Below, one piece after another: positions 55,460 through 64,000 of a DNA stretch of 64,000 nt. The first letter of the stretch is position 1; each line of letters opens with the position of its first letter. The stretch comes from Pseudomonas promysalinigenes (lineage in GTDB: Bacteria; Pseudomonadota; Gammaproteobacteria; Pseudomonadales; Pseudomonadaceae): contig NZ_CP077094.1 of NCBI RefSeq assembly GCF_014269025.2, positions 2,914,001 to 2,978,000 on the forward strand. The letters run 5' to 3'. The notes beneath the pieces were generated by a model. It worked only from the letters and a program-made list of their open reading frames with translations. It had not been told where the DNA came from and ran no database searches. A program made the position numbers and the translations under genes.

Positions 55460-56776
55460 ATGTATAATCAACAGCCTTACTTATCAGAGCGTGTCGAAAC
55501 CGTGACCGCTTCGCCAATCGACGAGAATGCGCTATATCGCAAAGTAATCTGGCGCCTGGTTCCTTTTTTACTGATTTGCTACGTCATCGCTTACCTTGAC
55601 CGCATTAATGTCGGCTTCGCTAAATTGCAAATGCAAGACGCGCTCGGGTTCAGTGATGCTGTTTACGGCTTAGGTGCGGGAATATTTTTCGTCGGCTATT
55701 TCCTTTTCGAGGTCCCGAGCAATTTACTCTTGCAGAAAATCGGAGCCAAAAAGACAGTAACGAGAATTATGGTTTGTTGGGGCGTAGTAGGATGCATGAT
55801 GGCATTCGTCACCACGCCAATTCAATTCTATGTTTTGCGTTTCCTGCTCGGGGTGTTCGAAGCCGGATTCTTCCCTGGCATCGTTTACTATCTTGGCTGC
55901 TGGTTCCCTGAAGCTCGCCGAGGTCAGGTTTTGGGCATGTTCATGGTGGGAATTCCTGTTGCGGGACTACTGGGTGGGCCTGTCTCGGGTTGGGCCATGC
56001 AGAGCCTCGACCTGGTGGCACAAATGCAAGGATGGCAATGGCTTTTCATCGTTGAGGCACTACCAGCCATAGTTCTAGGCGTCATTGCTTTCCTCGTACT
56101 GGACGATAGCATCGACAAGGCGGGCTGGCTGAGCACACCAGAGAAGCAGGTACTTCTGGACGCGCTATCCAAGGACTCAAAAACAAACACCAATCACGCA
56201 GCTTCGCTGGGCCAACTACTACGTAGCAAGAAACTGTACACCCTGAGCTTCTCCTACTTCGCGTTTATCTGTGGCACCTACGCAGTCAGCTTCTGGCTAC
56301 CGACCATGCTGAAGGTCGGCGGAGCCGTGACACCGGCTGAAATTGGGTGGCTCTCGGCAATTCCCTATACCGCAACCGTGGCTGTGATGGTCCTTCTATG
56401 CCGACATTCGGACTCTAGTAGCGAGCGGCGCTGGCACACCGCCGTACCCGCAGTTTTCGGAGCAATCGCTTTAGCTTTGCTGCCGGCGGCTGGTACCAAT
56501 CTAGTTGCAGTGGTGGCCCTCCTCACGATGGCCACCGCCGGAATCGTGTCGACTATGCCACTCTTCTGGTCCTTAGCCTCTGACGCATACTCTGGAAGCC
56601 CCAATGCAGCTGCTGCAATTGCACTCATCAACAGCCTGGGGCTGATCGGCGGATTTGCCAGCCCAGCAGTAATGGGCTGGATCAAATCCAGTACCGGCTC
56701 ATTGAATAGCGGCCTTTATCTGGTAACCGCAGTCATCATCTTGGGGGCAGCTGCGGTACTGCTGTCGAGAAAATAG
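55460..56776 (+). CDS. MFS transporter (ACS family, organic anion type)
   Basis: The 438-residue protein has 12 predicted membrane segments and ACS-family signatures: FLLICYVIAYLDRINVGFAK in TM1 and the loop to TM2, FEVPSNLLLQKIGAKK and RFLLGVFEAGFFPGIVYYL. Such proteins import carboxylates, sugar acids or small peptides with protons. It follows the dipeptidase gene by 29 nt, so it probably supplies that enzyme's substrate. Confidence 0.9.
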   Translation: MYNQQPYLSERVETVTASPIDENALYRKVIWRLVPFLLICYVIAYLDRINVGFAKLQMQDALGFSDAVYGLGAGIFFVGYFLFEVPSNLLLQKIGAKKTVTRIMVCWGVVGCMMAFVTTPIQFYVLRFLLGVFEAGFFPGIVYYLGCWFPEARRGQVLGMFMVGIPVAGLLGGPVSGWAMQSLDLVAQMQGWQWLFIVEALPAIVLGVIAFLVLDDSIDKAGWLSTPEKQVLLDALSKDSKTNTNHAASLGQLLRSKKLYTLSFSYFAFICGTYAVSFWLPTMLKVGGAVTPAEIGWLSAIPYTATVAVMVLLCRHSDSSSERRWHTAVPAVFGAIALALLPAAGTNLVAVVALLTMATAGIVSTMPLFWSLASDAYSGSPNAAAAIALINSLGLIGGFASPAVMGWIKSSTGSLNSGLYLVTAVIILGAAAVLLSRK

Positions 56777-56800
56777 TCTTCCTCCGCCCTTCTCCACAGG

Positions 56801-56830
56801 CACCCATCAGGCCAATTGCGTTCTGATGGG
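56801..56830 (+). terminator. Hairpin after the MFS gene
   Basis: ACCCATCAG pairs with CTGATGGGT around a 12-nt loop, 24 nt after the stop. No T-run is present, so this is a possible but weak terminator. The gap to 57070 holds no gene. Confidence 0.5.
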
Positions 56831-57070
56831 TAGCCTTGCATCCCCTCAGTTAGCTCAATCGCGCTGACCCTTTCACAACCTCTAACGATTCCGTGAGGCC
56901 CTGGGAGGCCCAATCGACTGATTTTGTGAAGCGCACGAGATTTCGTGGCACGCAAAATCAAGTGAATGGCATTCTGGATCAAGCACCCAACCGGTCGGTA
57001 GGCGCTTAATTCACGGCAGCACACAGCTGCGCAGCTCACTCCTTGAATAAATCCAAATAGCGGACGAGCC

Positions 57071-58369
57071 ATGATCTCCATCGAAACACCCACTTACTAC
57101 TCAGCCACAAAGAAATACGACCTGAGCTATCCGACTCTTGAGCACGATATCGAGGCAGATGTCGTGGTGATCGGAGGTGGTTTTTCAGGGATCAATACTG
57201 CCTTAGAGCTTTCTGAGCAGGGCATCACGAACATCGTCGTATTAGAGGCCCGATACCTAGGTTTCGGTGGTACGGGCCGTAACGGCGGGCAGATCATGGC
57301 TGGTATCGGCCATGATCTGGAAAAGATAAAAAGCAGCGTTGGAGACGAGGGGGTGCGCGAGATTTTCGAAATCAGCGAGCTTGGCGCGGGCATCATTAAA
57401 GATCGCATCGCCCGATATGAGATCGATGCCGACTTCTGTAACGGCTACGGCTACATGGGCTTCAACGCCCGCCAGGCAAAAACGCTTCGAACCTGGGAGA
57501 AAGATTTCAAGGCCATTAATCAGAAGGATGAAATCCGCTTCCTCTCCGGTAATGAGGTTCAGCAAATCATAGGCTCTGACGCCTACTCAAGCGCCCTTCT
57601 TCACATGGGCGGCGGACATGTCCACTCGTTGAATCTCCTACTCGGCGAAGCCAAGGCGCTCACAAGCTACGGGGCCAGAATCTTTGAGCACAGCCCCGCA
57701 CTGGAGGTGATCTATGGCGATAGGATCAGGGTTCGTACAGGACGCGGCTCTGTCACCGCGAGCAAGCTGCTTTGGGCTTGTGACAGCTTCCTCAACAAAC
57801 TAGAGCCAGAGTTGCACGCCAAGACCATCAATACGTACGCATTCCAGTTAATGACTGAGCCGCTCCCAGACGAACTGATCCAACGCATCAGCCCGATCCG
57901 CGGTGCGTACAGTGACATTCGCCCAGTGATCGACTACTACCGTGTTACGCGGGAAAACCGACTGCTGTTTGGTGCGGCGACGCCGTTCATGGAGCGGATT
58001 CCGGGGGATTTGAAGGCCTGGAATCGCAACCTGATGCTCAAAATTTTCCCTTATCTGAAAGATGTGCGAATCGACCTAGCATGGGGTGGCCCAATGGCCA
58101 CCAGCGCCAACCTTTTCCCTCAGATAGGTACGCTTAGCGGCCGCCCAAACGCATTCTATGTGCAGGGTTACTCAGGTTTTGGCGTCACCCCCAGCCACAT
58201 AGTCTGCAAAATTCTTGCTGAAGGGATGAATGCAGGCTCGTCCCGATACGGCCTACTCAGCTCTATAAAACATTCACAGATCGTAGGCAAGGATCGTATC
58301 CGACCTTTGCTGCTCACCATAGGCAAAACCGCTCACCAGATATCCGGCTTCTTCAACGGCCGTCGCTGA
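57071..58369 (+). CDS. FAD-dependent amine/amino acid oxidase (PuuB/DAO family)
   Basis: The 432-residue protein has the FAD-binding VVIGGGFSGINTALEL at residue about 31 and the DAO-family features GGTGRNGGQ near 67 and YVQGYSGFGVTPSH near the C-terminus. The closest layout known to me is gamma-glutamylputrescine oxidase PuuB and related amine oxidoreductases. It would oxidise a C-N bond to an imine or aldehyde, and probably gives H2O2 or passes electrons to a carrier. The next gene, a cupin, starts 29 nt later in the same operon. Confidence 0.88.
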   Translation: MISIETPTYYSATKKYDLSYPTLEHDIEADVVVIGGGFSGINTALELSEQGITNIVVLEARYLGFGGTGRNGGQIMAGIGHDLEKIKSSVGDEGVREIFEISELGAGIIKDRIARYEIDADFCNGYGYMGFNARQAKTLRTWEKDFKAINQKDEIRFLSGNEVQQIIGSDAYSSALLHMGGGHVHSLNLLLGEAKALTSYGARIFEHSPALEVIYGDRIRVRTGRGSVTASKLLWACDSFLNKLEPELHAKTINTYAFQLMTEPLPDELIQRISPIRGAYSDIRPVIDYYRVTRENRLLFGAATPFMERIPGDLKAWNRNLMLKIFPYLKDVRIDLAWGGPMATSANLFPQIGTLSGRPNAFYVQGYSGFGVTPSHIVCKILAEGMNAGSSRYGLLSSIKHSQIVGKDRIRPLLLTIGKTAHQISGFFNGRR

Positions 58370-58398
58370 AATTCGTAGCCTAAATAGGAATGATCGTT

Positions 58399-58764
58399 AT
58401 GACTCTCACCGCTGTACAAAAGAACGTAGATATCTCCGAGCTGGCGCCTTGGGGCACCGTTGCTGATCTCGGCTCCGTCATCTTAGAAGGTGAAGCCAAG
58501 GCATTTGGCAAGATGACCCACGGGGAGCCGACTGATGCCGTCAGCAGCGCCTATTTCGGGCTAACCCGCGGCAAATTCAGGATGACCTACCCTTTCAACG
58601 AGCATGCAGTTGTAGTCACAGGGTCAGTGCAGCTTACTGACGAGTCTACTGGCAAGGTAACTCGCTTCGATGTTGGCGACACTTGGTTCGTTCAAAAGGG
58701 CACACCGGTTCTTTGGGAGGTCCTTACCGATACCTTCGTGAAGCACTATCTCGCTGTCGCCTAA
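58399..58764 (+). CDS. Cupin-domain protein (DUF861/EutQ-like)
   Basis: A single small beta-barrel of 121 residues with YPFNEHAVVVTGSVQLTDE and VGDTWFVQKGTPVLWEV, typical of the cupin_3 (DUF861) family. ATG 58399 with AGGA 9 nt upstream is preferred; ATG 58390 has no space for a ribosome binding site. Such cupins often accompany PuuB-like oxidases in polyamine or amine operons; the function is unknown. Confidence 0.85.
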   Translation: MTLTAVQKNVDISELAPWGTVADLGSVILEGEAKAFGKMTHGEPTDAVSSAYFGLTRGKFRMTYPFNEHAVVVTGSVQLTDESTGKVTRFDVGDTWFVQKGTPVLWEVLTDTFVKHYLAVA

Positions 58765-58776
58765 GCTTCCCATCTG

Positions 58777-58807
58777 CGCAACCGGCCAGCGAGGTCGGTT
58801 GCGTTTG
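58777..58807 (+). terminator. Rho-independent terminator after the cupin
   Basis: CGCAACCG (58777-58784) pairs with CGGTTGCG (58796-58803), followed by TTTGT. Confidence 0.8.
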
Positions 58808-59315
58808 TGAGCTGAGAGCCATCCGCTGACACCTCAGCGTCATCTCGCGATGATCACTCCTTAGCCTCCTCCCCACCACATAGTCGTTTTGCATCTGCGC
58901 TCGCGTTCCGCAGGAAAGATGAGTTACGACAACTTCCTCGGTCCTCACGAGCCAGAACAGTCATTTCGGCCGCCTGACCATTAGTGGCCCATGCCTCCGC
59001 CTCTAGCTTGAACATCTATGGAGGCACGCGTGACTGTAATTCTCAGGCTGGTTCATTTCAGCTCACTCAGAAGGCGGAATGGGCTAGACCACATGCCATC
59101 ATGATGGTTAACATGTTACTGAAGAACCCCATTTTGGGCTCCCTGGGTAACTGGAGTTCTCAGGAAGGGCGAAGAGGACCTCCGCCTCTTCACGGTTTTA
59201 TGACAAAAGCCAAAGAATTCAGTGGCTTGCCCTTATGGAAAAGCGGTGGCCTATAAATTGCACACCAGCAGATGCCGGCCTTAGTCGCCCATCTGAACAC
59301 AAGAACAGGTGCACC
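58808..59315. other. Intergenic region before the AraC-type regulator
   Basis: About 500 nt without a recognisable gene. It presumably contains the regulator promoter. No clear palindrome was found. Confidence 0.3.
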
Positions 59316-60293
59316 ATGAATCAACACTCGACTCTCAATGATCGCTTGCAAGGGGCTATCGGTTACCAACTGTGGGAGTCGACACTAGCTGAGCAGTGCG
59401 GGGCCTTTCATCCTGAGCCACCCCGCCACGACGGTATCGAGAGCTTCGAAGGTGCTATCCTCCCGGCGCACATGACAGTGCCCGGCTATGCAGGCGCGAA
59501 GATCGGCACCAACTGCCCCCACATTCATCGTAATGTGAGGGATATCAAGCGCGATGGACACGATTTCTTTTACATCGTGCATCAAGTAGCCGGTAATGCC
59601 ACTATGGATCATTGTGGGACCCAAAGCATTCTCAACCCAGGTGATTTGGTTTTACTGGATAGCTCACGACCAAGCGACTTTTATTTTTCAGGAATGTCGG
59701 AACAAATATCGATTTTGATACCCAGGCACAAAATCGAACATATCGCTAGCTCAAAAATCTCTCTCAACCAGAAAATACCCTCAACGTCCCGGGCAGGCGC
59801 AGTCGCCGGCTTCATCATGAATCAGTTTTTTAATGAAGCAGTTGAATCTGAAGATTTTGATGCTGTAATGGATGCCTTGTTGAATCTTATTCGCCCAAGT
59901 CTGACCTCTTCCGAGGATAAGTCTTGCAGCTATAATGAAAAGCTCCTGAAATCTCATTTTGAAAGGGCTCAACGATGCATTGAGGCCCAGCTTGCTAACT
60001 TTGAACTGACGCCGGAGATGATCGCATCTGAACTGGGCACATCGAAGCGCACGCTTCATCGTATCTTTGCCCAACATGGACTCTCAATTAGCAAATATAT
60101 CTTGGACAGAAGACTAGACAAGTGTGCTTCTGAATTTGAGTCAGCCAATGATATTCAGAAAATTTCAGCTGTTGCCTTCGCCTGGGGATTTAACGACGTC
60201 AGCCACTTCTCTAGAGCCTTCAAATCAAGATTTGGAGTATCTCCACGAGGCTTTAGGAGCAAGGGGCAGTTCCAAGAAATCTCTACAAACTAA
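59316..60293 (+). CDS. AraC-family transcriptional regulator (FeaR-like)
   Basis: 325 residues from ATG 59316. The N-terminal half is a cupin-like AraC_binding_2 domain (GDLVLLDSSRPSDFYFSG). The C-terminal 100 residues hold two helix-turn-helix motifs (LTPEMIASELGTSKRTLHRIFA and SAVAFAWGFNDVSHFSRAFK). The architecture matches FeaR, which activates amine oxidase and aldehyde dehydrogenase genes. The neighbouring amine oxidase, APC permease and MoaF-type genes are plausible targets. Confidence 0.88.
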   Translation: MNQHSTLNDRLQGAIGYQLWESTLAEQCGAFHPEPPRHDGIESFEGAILPAHMTVPGYAGAKIGTNCPHIHRNVRDIKRDGHDFFYIVHQVAGNATMDHCGTQSILNPGDLVLLDSSRPSDFYFSGMSEQISILIPRHKIEHIASSKISLNQKIPSTSRAGAVAGFIMNQFFNEAVESEDFDAVMDALLNLIRPSLTSSEDKSCSYNEKLLKSHFERAQRCIEAQLANFELTPEMIASELGTSKRTLHRIFAQHGLSISKYILDRRLDKCASEFESANDIQKISAVAFAWGFNDVSHFSRAFKSRFGVSPRGFRSKGQFQEISTN

Positions 60294-60320
60294 GATTTTT
60301 CCTGGATTGACGACGTTACC

Positions 60321-60344
60321 TCTAGGGGGCTGATACCCCCTAGA
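60321..60344. terminator. Bidirectional hairpin between the AraC and caspase-like genes
   Basis: TCTAGGGGG pairs with CCCCCTAGA around a 6-nt loop between two convergent genes. No T-run is present on the plus strand. Confidence 0.55.
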
Positions 60345-60359
60345 ATCCAGTAACAAAAT

Positions 60360-61019
60360 TCAATTAGGCCGCACCATCTTTGGCATGCGGTAACGCTGCT
60401 TGGCTGCACTCCAGCGTCTATACGAAAATTCGACATCTGTACATGCAGCGATTTTCTTTATCGACTGTATAATTTTTCTATGATCTCGAATACCCACCCT
60501 GGAGATCATGTGATACAAAAGACTCCAACCAATCAACGCATCATCCCAATTAACATGCTCCCCCAAGATGGAAAAAATATATGCTGGGATTTTTGCACTA
60601 GGATTTTCATCAAGAAATCTTACAGCATGATTTGAAACGGAATTTCCCCCAGACCCACACGCAGAAATAGAAATAGCCAACTGCCCCTCGTATGCCGAGT
60701 TCATGAGAAGGGGAGTCAAATCCTGAAGCAATTCACCCCATTTCACCTCATCCCCTCCAATAGCTACACAGCCTGTGTTGCCATGGGATGAAATGTGTAA
60801 AAAAAGAGGGATGTTACCTTCAAAAATATCATGATTTGAATCTGACGAAGCAAGGAATTTAATTACATCTTTAAATTCCATTCTTGATTTCACCACAAAT
60901 GAAATGGCTTCATGCCCCATGAGCTTGCAAGTTGCCTCCAGCGCCCTCGCCTCGGACCGCCCCGCAAATAGATCAATAGGATTAGGACTTTCAATTATTG
61001 CGACCCTTATCTTCGGCAA
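60360..61019 (-). CDS. Orphan caspase-like (clan CD) cysteine protease
   Basis: From TTG 61019, with GGGGGAG upstream, the protein has 219 residues; a longer frame starts at TTG 61055. The core matches the caspase/CHAT fold: a first strand KIRVAIIESPN, then LFLHISSHGNTG with the catalytic dyad His79-Gly, and LAISISACGSGG with Cys121. There is no extra domain, signal peptide or membrane segment. The gene is AT-rich and unlike its metabolic neighbours, suggesting transfer. Bacterial caspase-like proteases are often effectors of defence systems, but no partner gene is visible here. Confidence 0.7.
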   Translation of the reverse strand: MPKIRVAIIESPNPIDLFAGRSEARALEATCKLMGHEAISFVVKSRMEFKDVIKFLASSDSNHDIFEGNIPLFLHISSHGNTGCVAIGGDEVKWGELLQDLTPLLMNSAYEGQLAISISACGSGGNSVSNHAVRFLDENPSAKIPAYIFSILGEHVNWDDALIGWSLLYHMISRVGIRDHRKIIQSIKKIAACTDVEFSYRRWSAAKQRYRMPKMVRPN

Positions 61020-61352
61020 AACATTCTCCCCCTGAAAACCATGCAGCCAAGTCAAAAATCAAAACATATCTGCGTATCGCCCTTTCGATAGCTTGGGAGA
61101 TAATTAGACCCATAGAACTTGAAATTCTCTATGCCGAACGGCAAAAGCTCATCATGGTCGTGCGCGGCGAGACATTATACATTCTAGTAAATGGCCCCGC
61201 GCAAATGATCGCCGCGATCTCCGGACGCAGAGGTCTGATTCTAGCTCAGTCTTGACCTGGCTAGTCACGGGCTATGACGTTACTGTCATCAAATTAGATA
61301 CAAGGCTTGAGCTGAGAAATGACTTTGCATCAGAAAGCTCAAATGCGCGCAT
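61020..61352. other. Region upstream of the caspase-like gene
   Basis: No reliable gene in about 330 nt. AT-rich stretches near 61080-61130 may hold the promoter of the caspase-like gene. Confidence 0.35.
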
Positions 61353-61384
61353 AAAAAAGACCGGCATTCTTTCGAATGCCGGTC
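61353..61384 (-). terminator. Rho-independent terminator of the APC permease gene
   Basis: On the minus strand GACCGGCATT (61384-61375) pairs with AATGCCGGTC (61368-61359) around 6 nt and is followed by six T. Confidence 0.92.
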
Positions 61385-61435
61385 AAGCTGAGGTACCAAA
61401 GGTGAGTGGCCTCAGAAGATATGAACTGTATCGAC

Positions 61436-62875
61436 CTACACCTCGTTCAGGACACGACCGAGGTTGGCGTAGATCTGCGGATTGCGCCACTTGTGCCAGC
61501 CGGCCAAGCACATACCGGCAATCGCTACCAGGAGCATCCCGACAGGAATCAGCGAGTTGAAGATCGACTCACCACCAGTGAGCAACGACATGTTGTTGAT
61601 GATCAAGACCACACCGTAAGCAAGGGCTAGCGCACTCACCGCAGGGGCAATCAAGCGCTTCCAAATGCTGACCCCCATCGAGTCCTTGCGGAAGTAGCGA
61701 ATAACCGCGATCGAAGCCAGACATTGCACGGCCAGGATTCCGATCGTTGCCGGAGCGCTACCCAATGGGAGTACCTGGGTAATCGGATCGGCACCCGCAG
61801 CACCGAAAATGACCAGAAGGGTCAGGCAAATGACGGTCTGGAGCGTACTAGCAACATACGGGGTCTGATGCTTCTTATGGGTCACGGCCAGTATGCTAGG
61901 CAGGATCCGCTCACGTCCCATCGAGAAGAGGTAACGGGATAGCGAATTGTGGAAGCTGAGCAACACTGCAAACAGGCTAGTGATCAGCAAAATGTTGATG
62001 GCATCAGCGAGTGCAACGCCAACCAGTTTGGTCGACAACTGGAACCACACTCCACCTGGATCCTGCGTGATCGTATCGATGGCGACCGATGGACCGATTG
62101 CAACCAGCAACAGCCAAGAAGACACTGCATAGAAGAGCATGATCAAAATCAGAGCAGTAAAGGTTGCCCGCGGTAGGGTCTTGGCAGGGTCGCGAGCTTC
62201 TTCTGCATAAATCGCAGTTGTCTCAAAGCCCATGAACGCACCACCGACGAATACCAGTGCGGCACCCAGTCCGGTAGCAAAGACATTTGTCGGCTCAAAG
62301 GAAACCATACTGAAGCCTTCAGGCCCACCACCGTGCCCAACAACTGCGATGTCAAATATTACAATGACAACCAGCTCCGCGAGCATCAACAAGGCAAGGA
62401 ATCGCCCATTGAACTCGACATTACGGGTACCAAACAGTTGAACCAGGATTGCATAGCCTATGCTTGCGACCCACCACTCAAGATTGATGCCTAAACGATG
62501 GAACGCCTCAGAGGTGAAGAACCCGATAAGACCATAGCACGCGATCTGCATGCCAGCATAAGCAACGATGGCCAAAAACGCAGAAGCAGCTCCCATCGGA
62601 CGGCCGAGCCCGGTGGCAACATAAGCATAGAACGCGCCTGCGTTCCGGATGTGTCGCCCCATAGCGACAAAACCGACCGCAAAGAGCAGATAAACTGCGC
62701 CCACCACTAGGAAAACTCCGGGCAGGCCAACACCATTCCCCATTAAAATGGCTGTAGGAACAACCCCGATTAGGCCGGTCAATGGCCCATTTGTAGCGAG
62801 AACAAAGAATACGATGTTCCACATCCCTAGCGCGTTTTTCCGCAATGCTCCAGCTGGAGTAGAGGTCTGCTCCAT
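61436..62875 (-). CDS. APC-family permease (amino acid/amine transporter)
   Basis: The 479-residue protein has about 12 membrane segments. NGPLTGLIGVVPTAILMGNG near the start, AGAFYAYVATGLGRP, and GFETTAIYAEEARDPAKT are typical APC features close to the group often annotated as amino acid or polyamine permeases. A strong terminator follows, and about 125 nt separate it from the MoaF-type gene on the same strand. It probably imports an amine handled by the nearby oxidase. Confidence 0.9.
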   Translation of the reverse strand: MEQTSTPAGALRKNALGMWNIVFFVLATNGPLTGLIGVVPTAILMGNGVGLPGVFLVVGAVYLLFAVGFVAMGRHIRNAGAFYAYVATGLGRPMGAASAFLAIVAYAGMQIACYGLIGFFTSEAFHRLGINLEWWVASIGYAILVQLFGTRNVEFNGRFLALLMLAELVVIVIFDIAVVGHGGGPEGFSMVSFEPTNVFATGLGAALVFVGGAFMGFETTAIYAEEARDPAKTLPRATFTALILIMLFYAVSSWLLLVAIGPSVAIDTITQDPGGVWFQLSTKLVGVALADAINILLITSLFAVLLSFHNSLSRYLFSMGRERILPSILAVTHKKHQTPYVASTLQTVICLTLLVIFGAAGADPITQVLPLGSAPATIGILAVQCLASIAVIRYFRKDSMGVSIWKRLIAPAVSALALAYGVVLIINNMSLLTGGESIFNSLIPVGMLLVAIAGMCLAGWHKWRNPQIYANLGRVLNEV

Positions 62876-63001
62876 GATTACGCCCTCGTAAACGTGAAAT
62901 TGTAATTGTCGTTTAAGGCGCCAAAGGCCTGAGATTGAACCCCTCTATGCATGCAAGGGGTATCACAGGGATCCGGACTTGGCACTACTAATAGAGAGTG
63001 A

Positions 63002-63820
63002 TCACTCTTCGAACGATTTCGGATAATGCGTTTCGTTGAGCAAGGTTGCTTTGGAACCGAAAGTCATGTGCAGCAATTGCGCAGGCTTGGGGTCCCAGCA
63101 GAAGAAGCGCCCTATTGACCGCATCTGCTTGAGATCGACAACGACGACTGATTCAACCGGCATCACGGTTTCGGTCCAGAAAAGCACATATAGATCATCA
63201 GCCACGTCGTAGTAAGCGCACTTCTCGACGTCTGCGATGCCCTTCTCGGCACCGTTAACGCAATTCCAGGCCATCGTTTCTGCGCTGAAGTAAACGTGCT
63301 CATACCAATCATCTTCGCTGTAGCGGTAGAGGACGCGCTTCCCTGCCAGGCTGGACGATTTTCTGATGGGTGAGCCACCAGGCATGCCATCGACGACCGC
63401 CGCAGCAAAGCCAGTCTGAGTGCGTTTTTCACCAGCCTGCTCATGGAAGGAGGAAACGGCAGCGAGGATATCGCCGGTCTCGACTTTCCAGATCAGGGTT
63501 GCAGATTCCTGGTGAGCAGGCTTAAGAAATTCTACAAAAAGGATGCCCGGCCGGACCTCAATAGCTTCGTAGATTTCAGTGGCACTGAGGCCAGTCCCTT
63601 CGCCTTCCAGGATTTTCCAGCTCAGAGCGGTAGCGCTTTCGAATCGGTGCTCGATCAGCCATCCATTTTCGAAACGAATGTTCACCGTTTTCCCAGAGAG
63701 AAAGTCAGTGCTTACGTATTTGTGCCCTTCGAAGCCTTCGGCCATCTCTCCGAGCGTTGGCCAATCCGCAGTCGGGATGTACGCCTGGGCCTTCATTTCT
63801 TCTTCAATCTGGTAGGTCAC
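63002..63820 (-). CDS. MoaF-family protein (monoamine-operon protein, lipocalin-like)
   Basis: 272 residues from GTG 63820, which has GAGGAAA upstream; an in-frame ATG exists at 63868. The protein has two related halves. The first contains GKTVNIRFENGWLIEHRFES and the second GKRVLYRYSEDDWYEHVYFS, with similar GILFVEFLKP and LYVLFWTE strands, as in MoaF proteins of monoamine regulons. The exact activity is unknown. With the FeaR-like regulator and APC permease genes it supports an amine-catabolic setting. Confidence 0.82.
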   Translation of the reverse strand: MTYQIEEEMKAQAYIPTADWPTLGEMAEGFEGHKYVSTDFLSGKTVNIRFENGWLIEHRFESATALSWKILEGEGTGLSATEIYEAIEVRPGILFVEFLKPAHQESATLIWKVETGDILAAVSSFHEQAGEKRTQTGFAAAVVDGMPGGSPIRKSSSLAGKRVLYRYSEDDWYEHVYFSAETMAWNCVNGAEKGIADVEKCAYYDVADDLYVLFWTETVMPVESVVVVDLKQMRSIGRFFCWDPKPAQLLHMTFGSKATLLNETHYPKSFEE

Positions 63821-64000
63821 AGATGTTTCCTCGTTACGATTTCGGCTGTGCCGAGACGCCTCCATCATAGGAACGCAATTCCGGACATGTCTTGGCTATC
63901 AGTGCCAAGTGTTGCCTCAGGGTGTCAACCTCATCACCGCTCGGCGCATGCGCGAGGTGGCGACTCTCAAGTACACAAGGCTAACCATCAAGCAAGTGAA
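63821..64000. other. Window end, promoter side of the MoaF-type gene
   Basis: 180 nt with no gene recognised, apart from the possible extended MoaF start at 63868. Confidence 0.3.

Overview
The window reads as chromosomal DNA of a fluorescent Pseudomonas, most likely the P. putida group. This rests on the ribose ABC operon next to a sigma54-driven periplasmic glutaminase/asparaginase gene (ansB), an MvaT-family H-NS-like protein, and GbuA/AruI/MocR-type arginine catabolism genes. No rRNA, tRNA, CRISPR array or intact IS was seen.

Layout. (1) 1-3002 (minus): rbsC (cut by the window edge), rbsA and rbsB, with a LacI-type palindrome upstream. (2) 3365-16321: ansB is split. Its native promoter and first 97 codons remain at 3365-3655; an AT-rich element of about 12.7 kb follows; a full-length ansB starts at 16035. 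The first 97 codons and the promoter of that copy are diverged from the left copy, as if the element brought a spare 5' end that restores the gene. The element carries a coupled set of three tyrosine-recombinase-type genes plus a small coiled-coil gene, a Septu-like pair (PtuA-type ATPase + HNH nuclease), a single-gene GHKL ATPase fused to a PD-(D/E)XK-like nuclease, a truncated integrase and an MvaT-like silencer. It is best read as a mobile defence island. (3) 17.5-24.8 kb: an SDR, a HAD phosphatase of the phosphorylcholine phosphatase type, a deacylase / amino-acid-binding protein / ornithine-cyclodeaminase-family / DauR-like regulator cluster, and an LMW-PTP/ArsC-fold protein. (4) 25-28.8 kb: small hypotheticals, a CHAD protein, decayed genes (zinc-ribbon gene, IS66 remnant), an XRE regulator and a DMT exporter. 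(5) 28.9-53.2 kb: a large arginine/guanidino-compound region with a MocR regulator, two guanidinobutyrases, two near-identical aldehyde dehydrogenases, an AruI-like 2-ketoarginine decarboxylase, a polar amino acid ABC transporter, an NCS1 permease, an APC permease, a class I aminotransferase, a third ureohydrolase, a chemoreceptor, a RidA-family protein, and a hydroxylysine-kinase-like / phospho-lyase-like pair. (6) 53.7-64 kb: a second amine or peptide region with a PAS-LuxR regulator, an atypical M19 dipeptidase, an MFS transporter, a PuuB-like FAD oxidase, a cupin, an AraC/FeaR-like regulator, an APC permease and a MoaF-type protein. An orphan caspase-like protease lies among them.

How the genes fit together. 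The arginine region can be read as L-arginine -> 2-ketoarginine (aminotransferase) -> 4-guanidinobutyraldehyde (AruI) -> 4-guanidinobutyrate (aldehyde dehydrogenase) -> GABA + urea (GbuA), with dedicated transporters and a chemoreceptor. The kinase/phospho-lyase pair suggests that a hydroxylated or amino-alcohol relative is also a substrate. Functional calls are from motif reading only; no database search was run.
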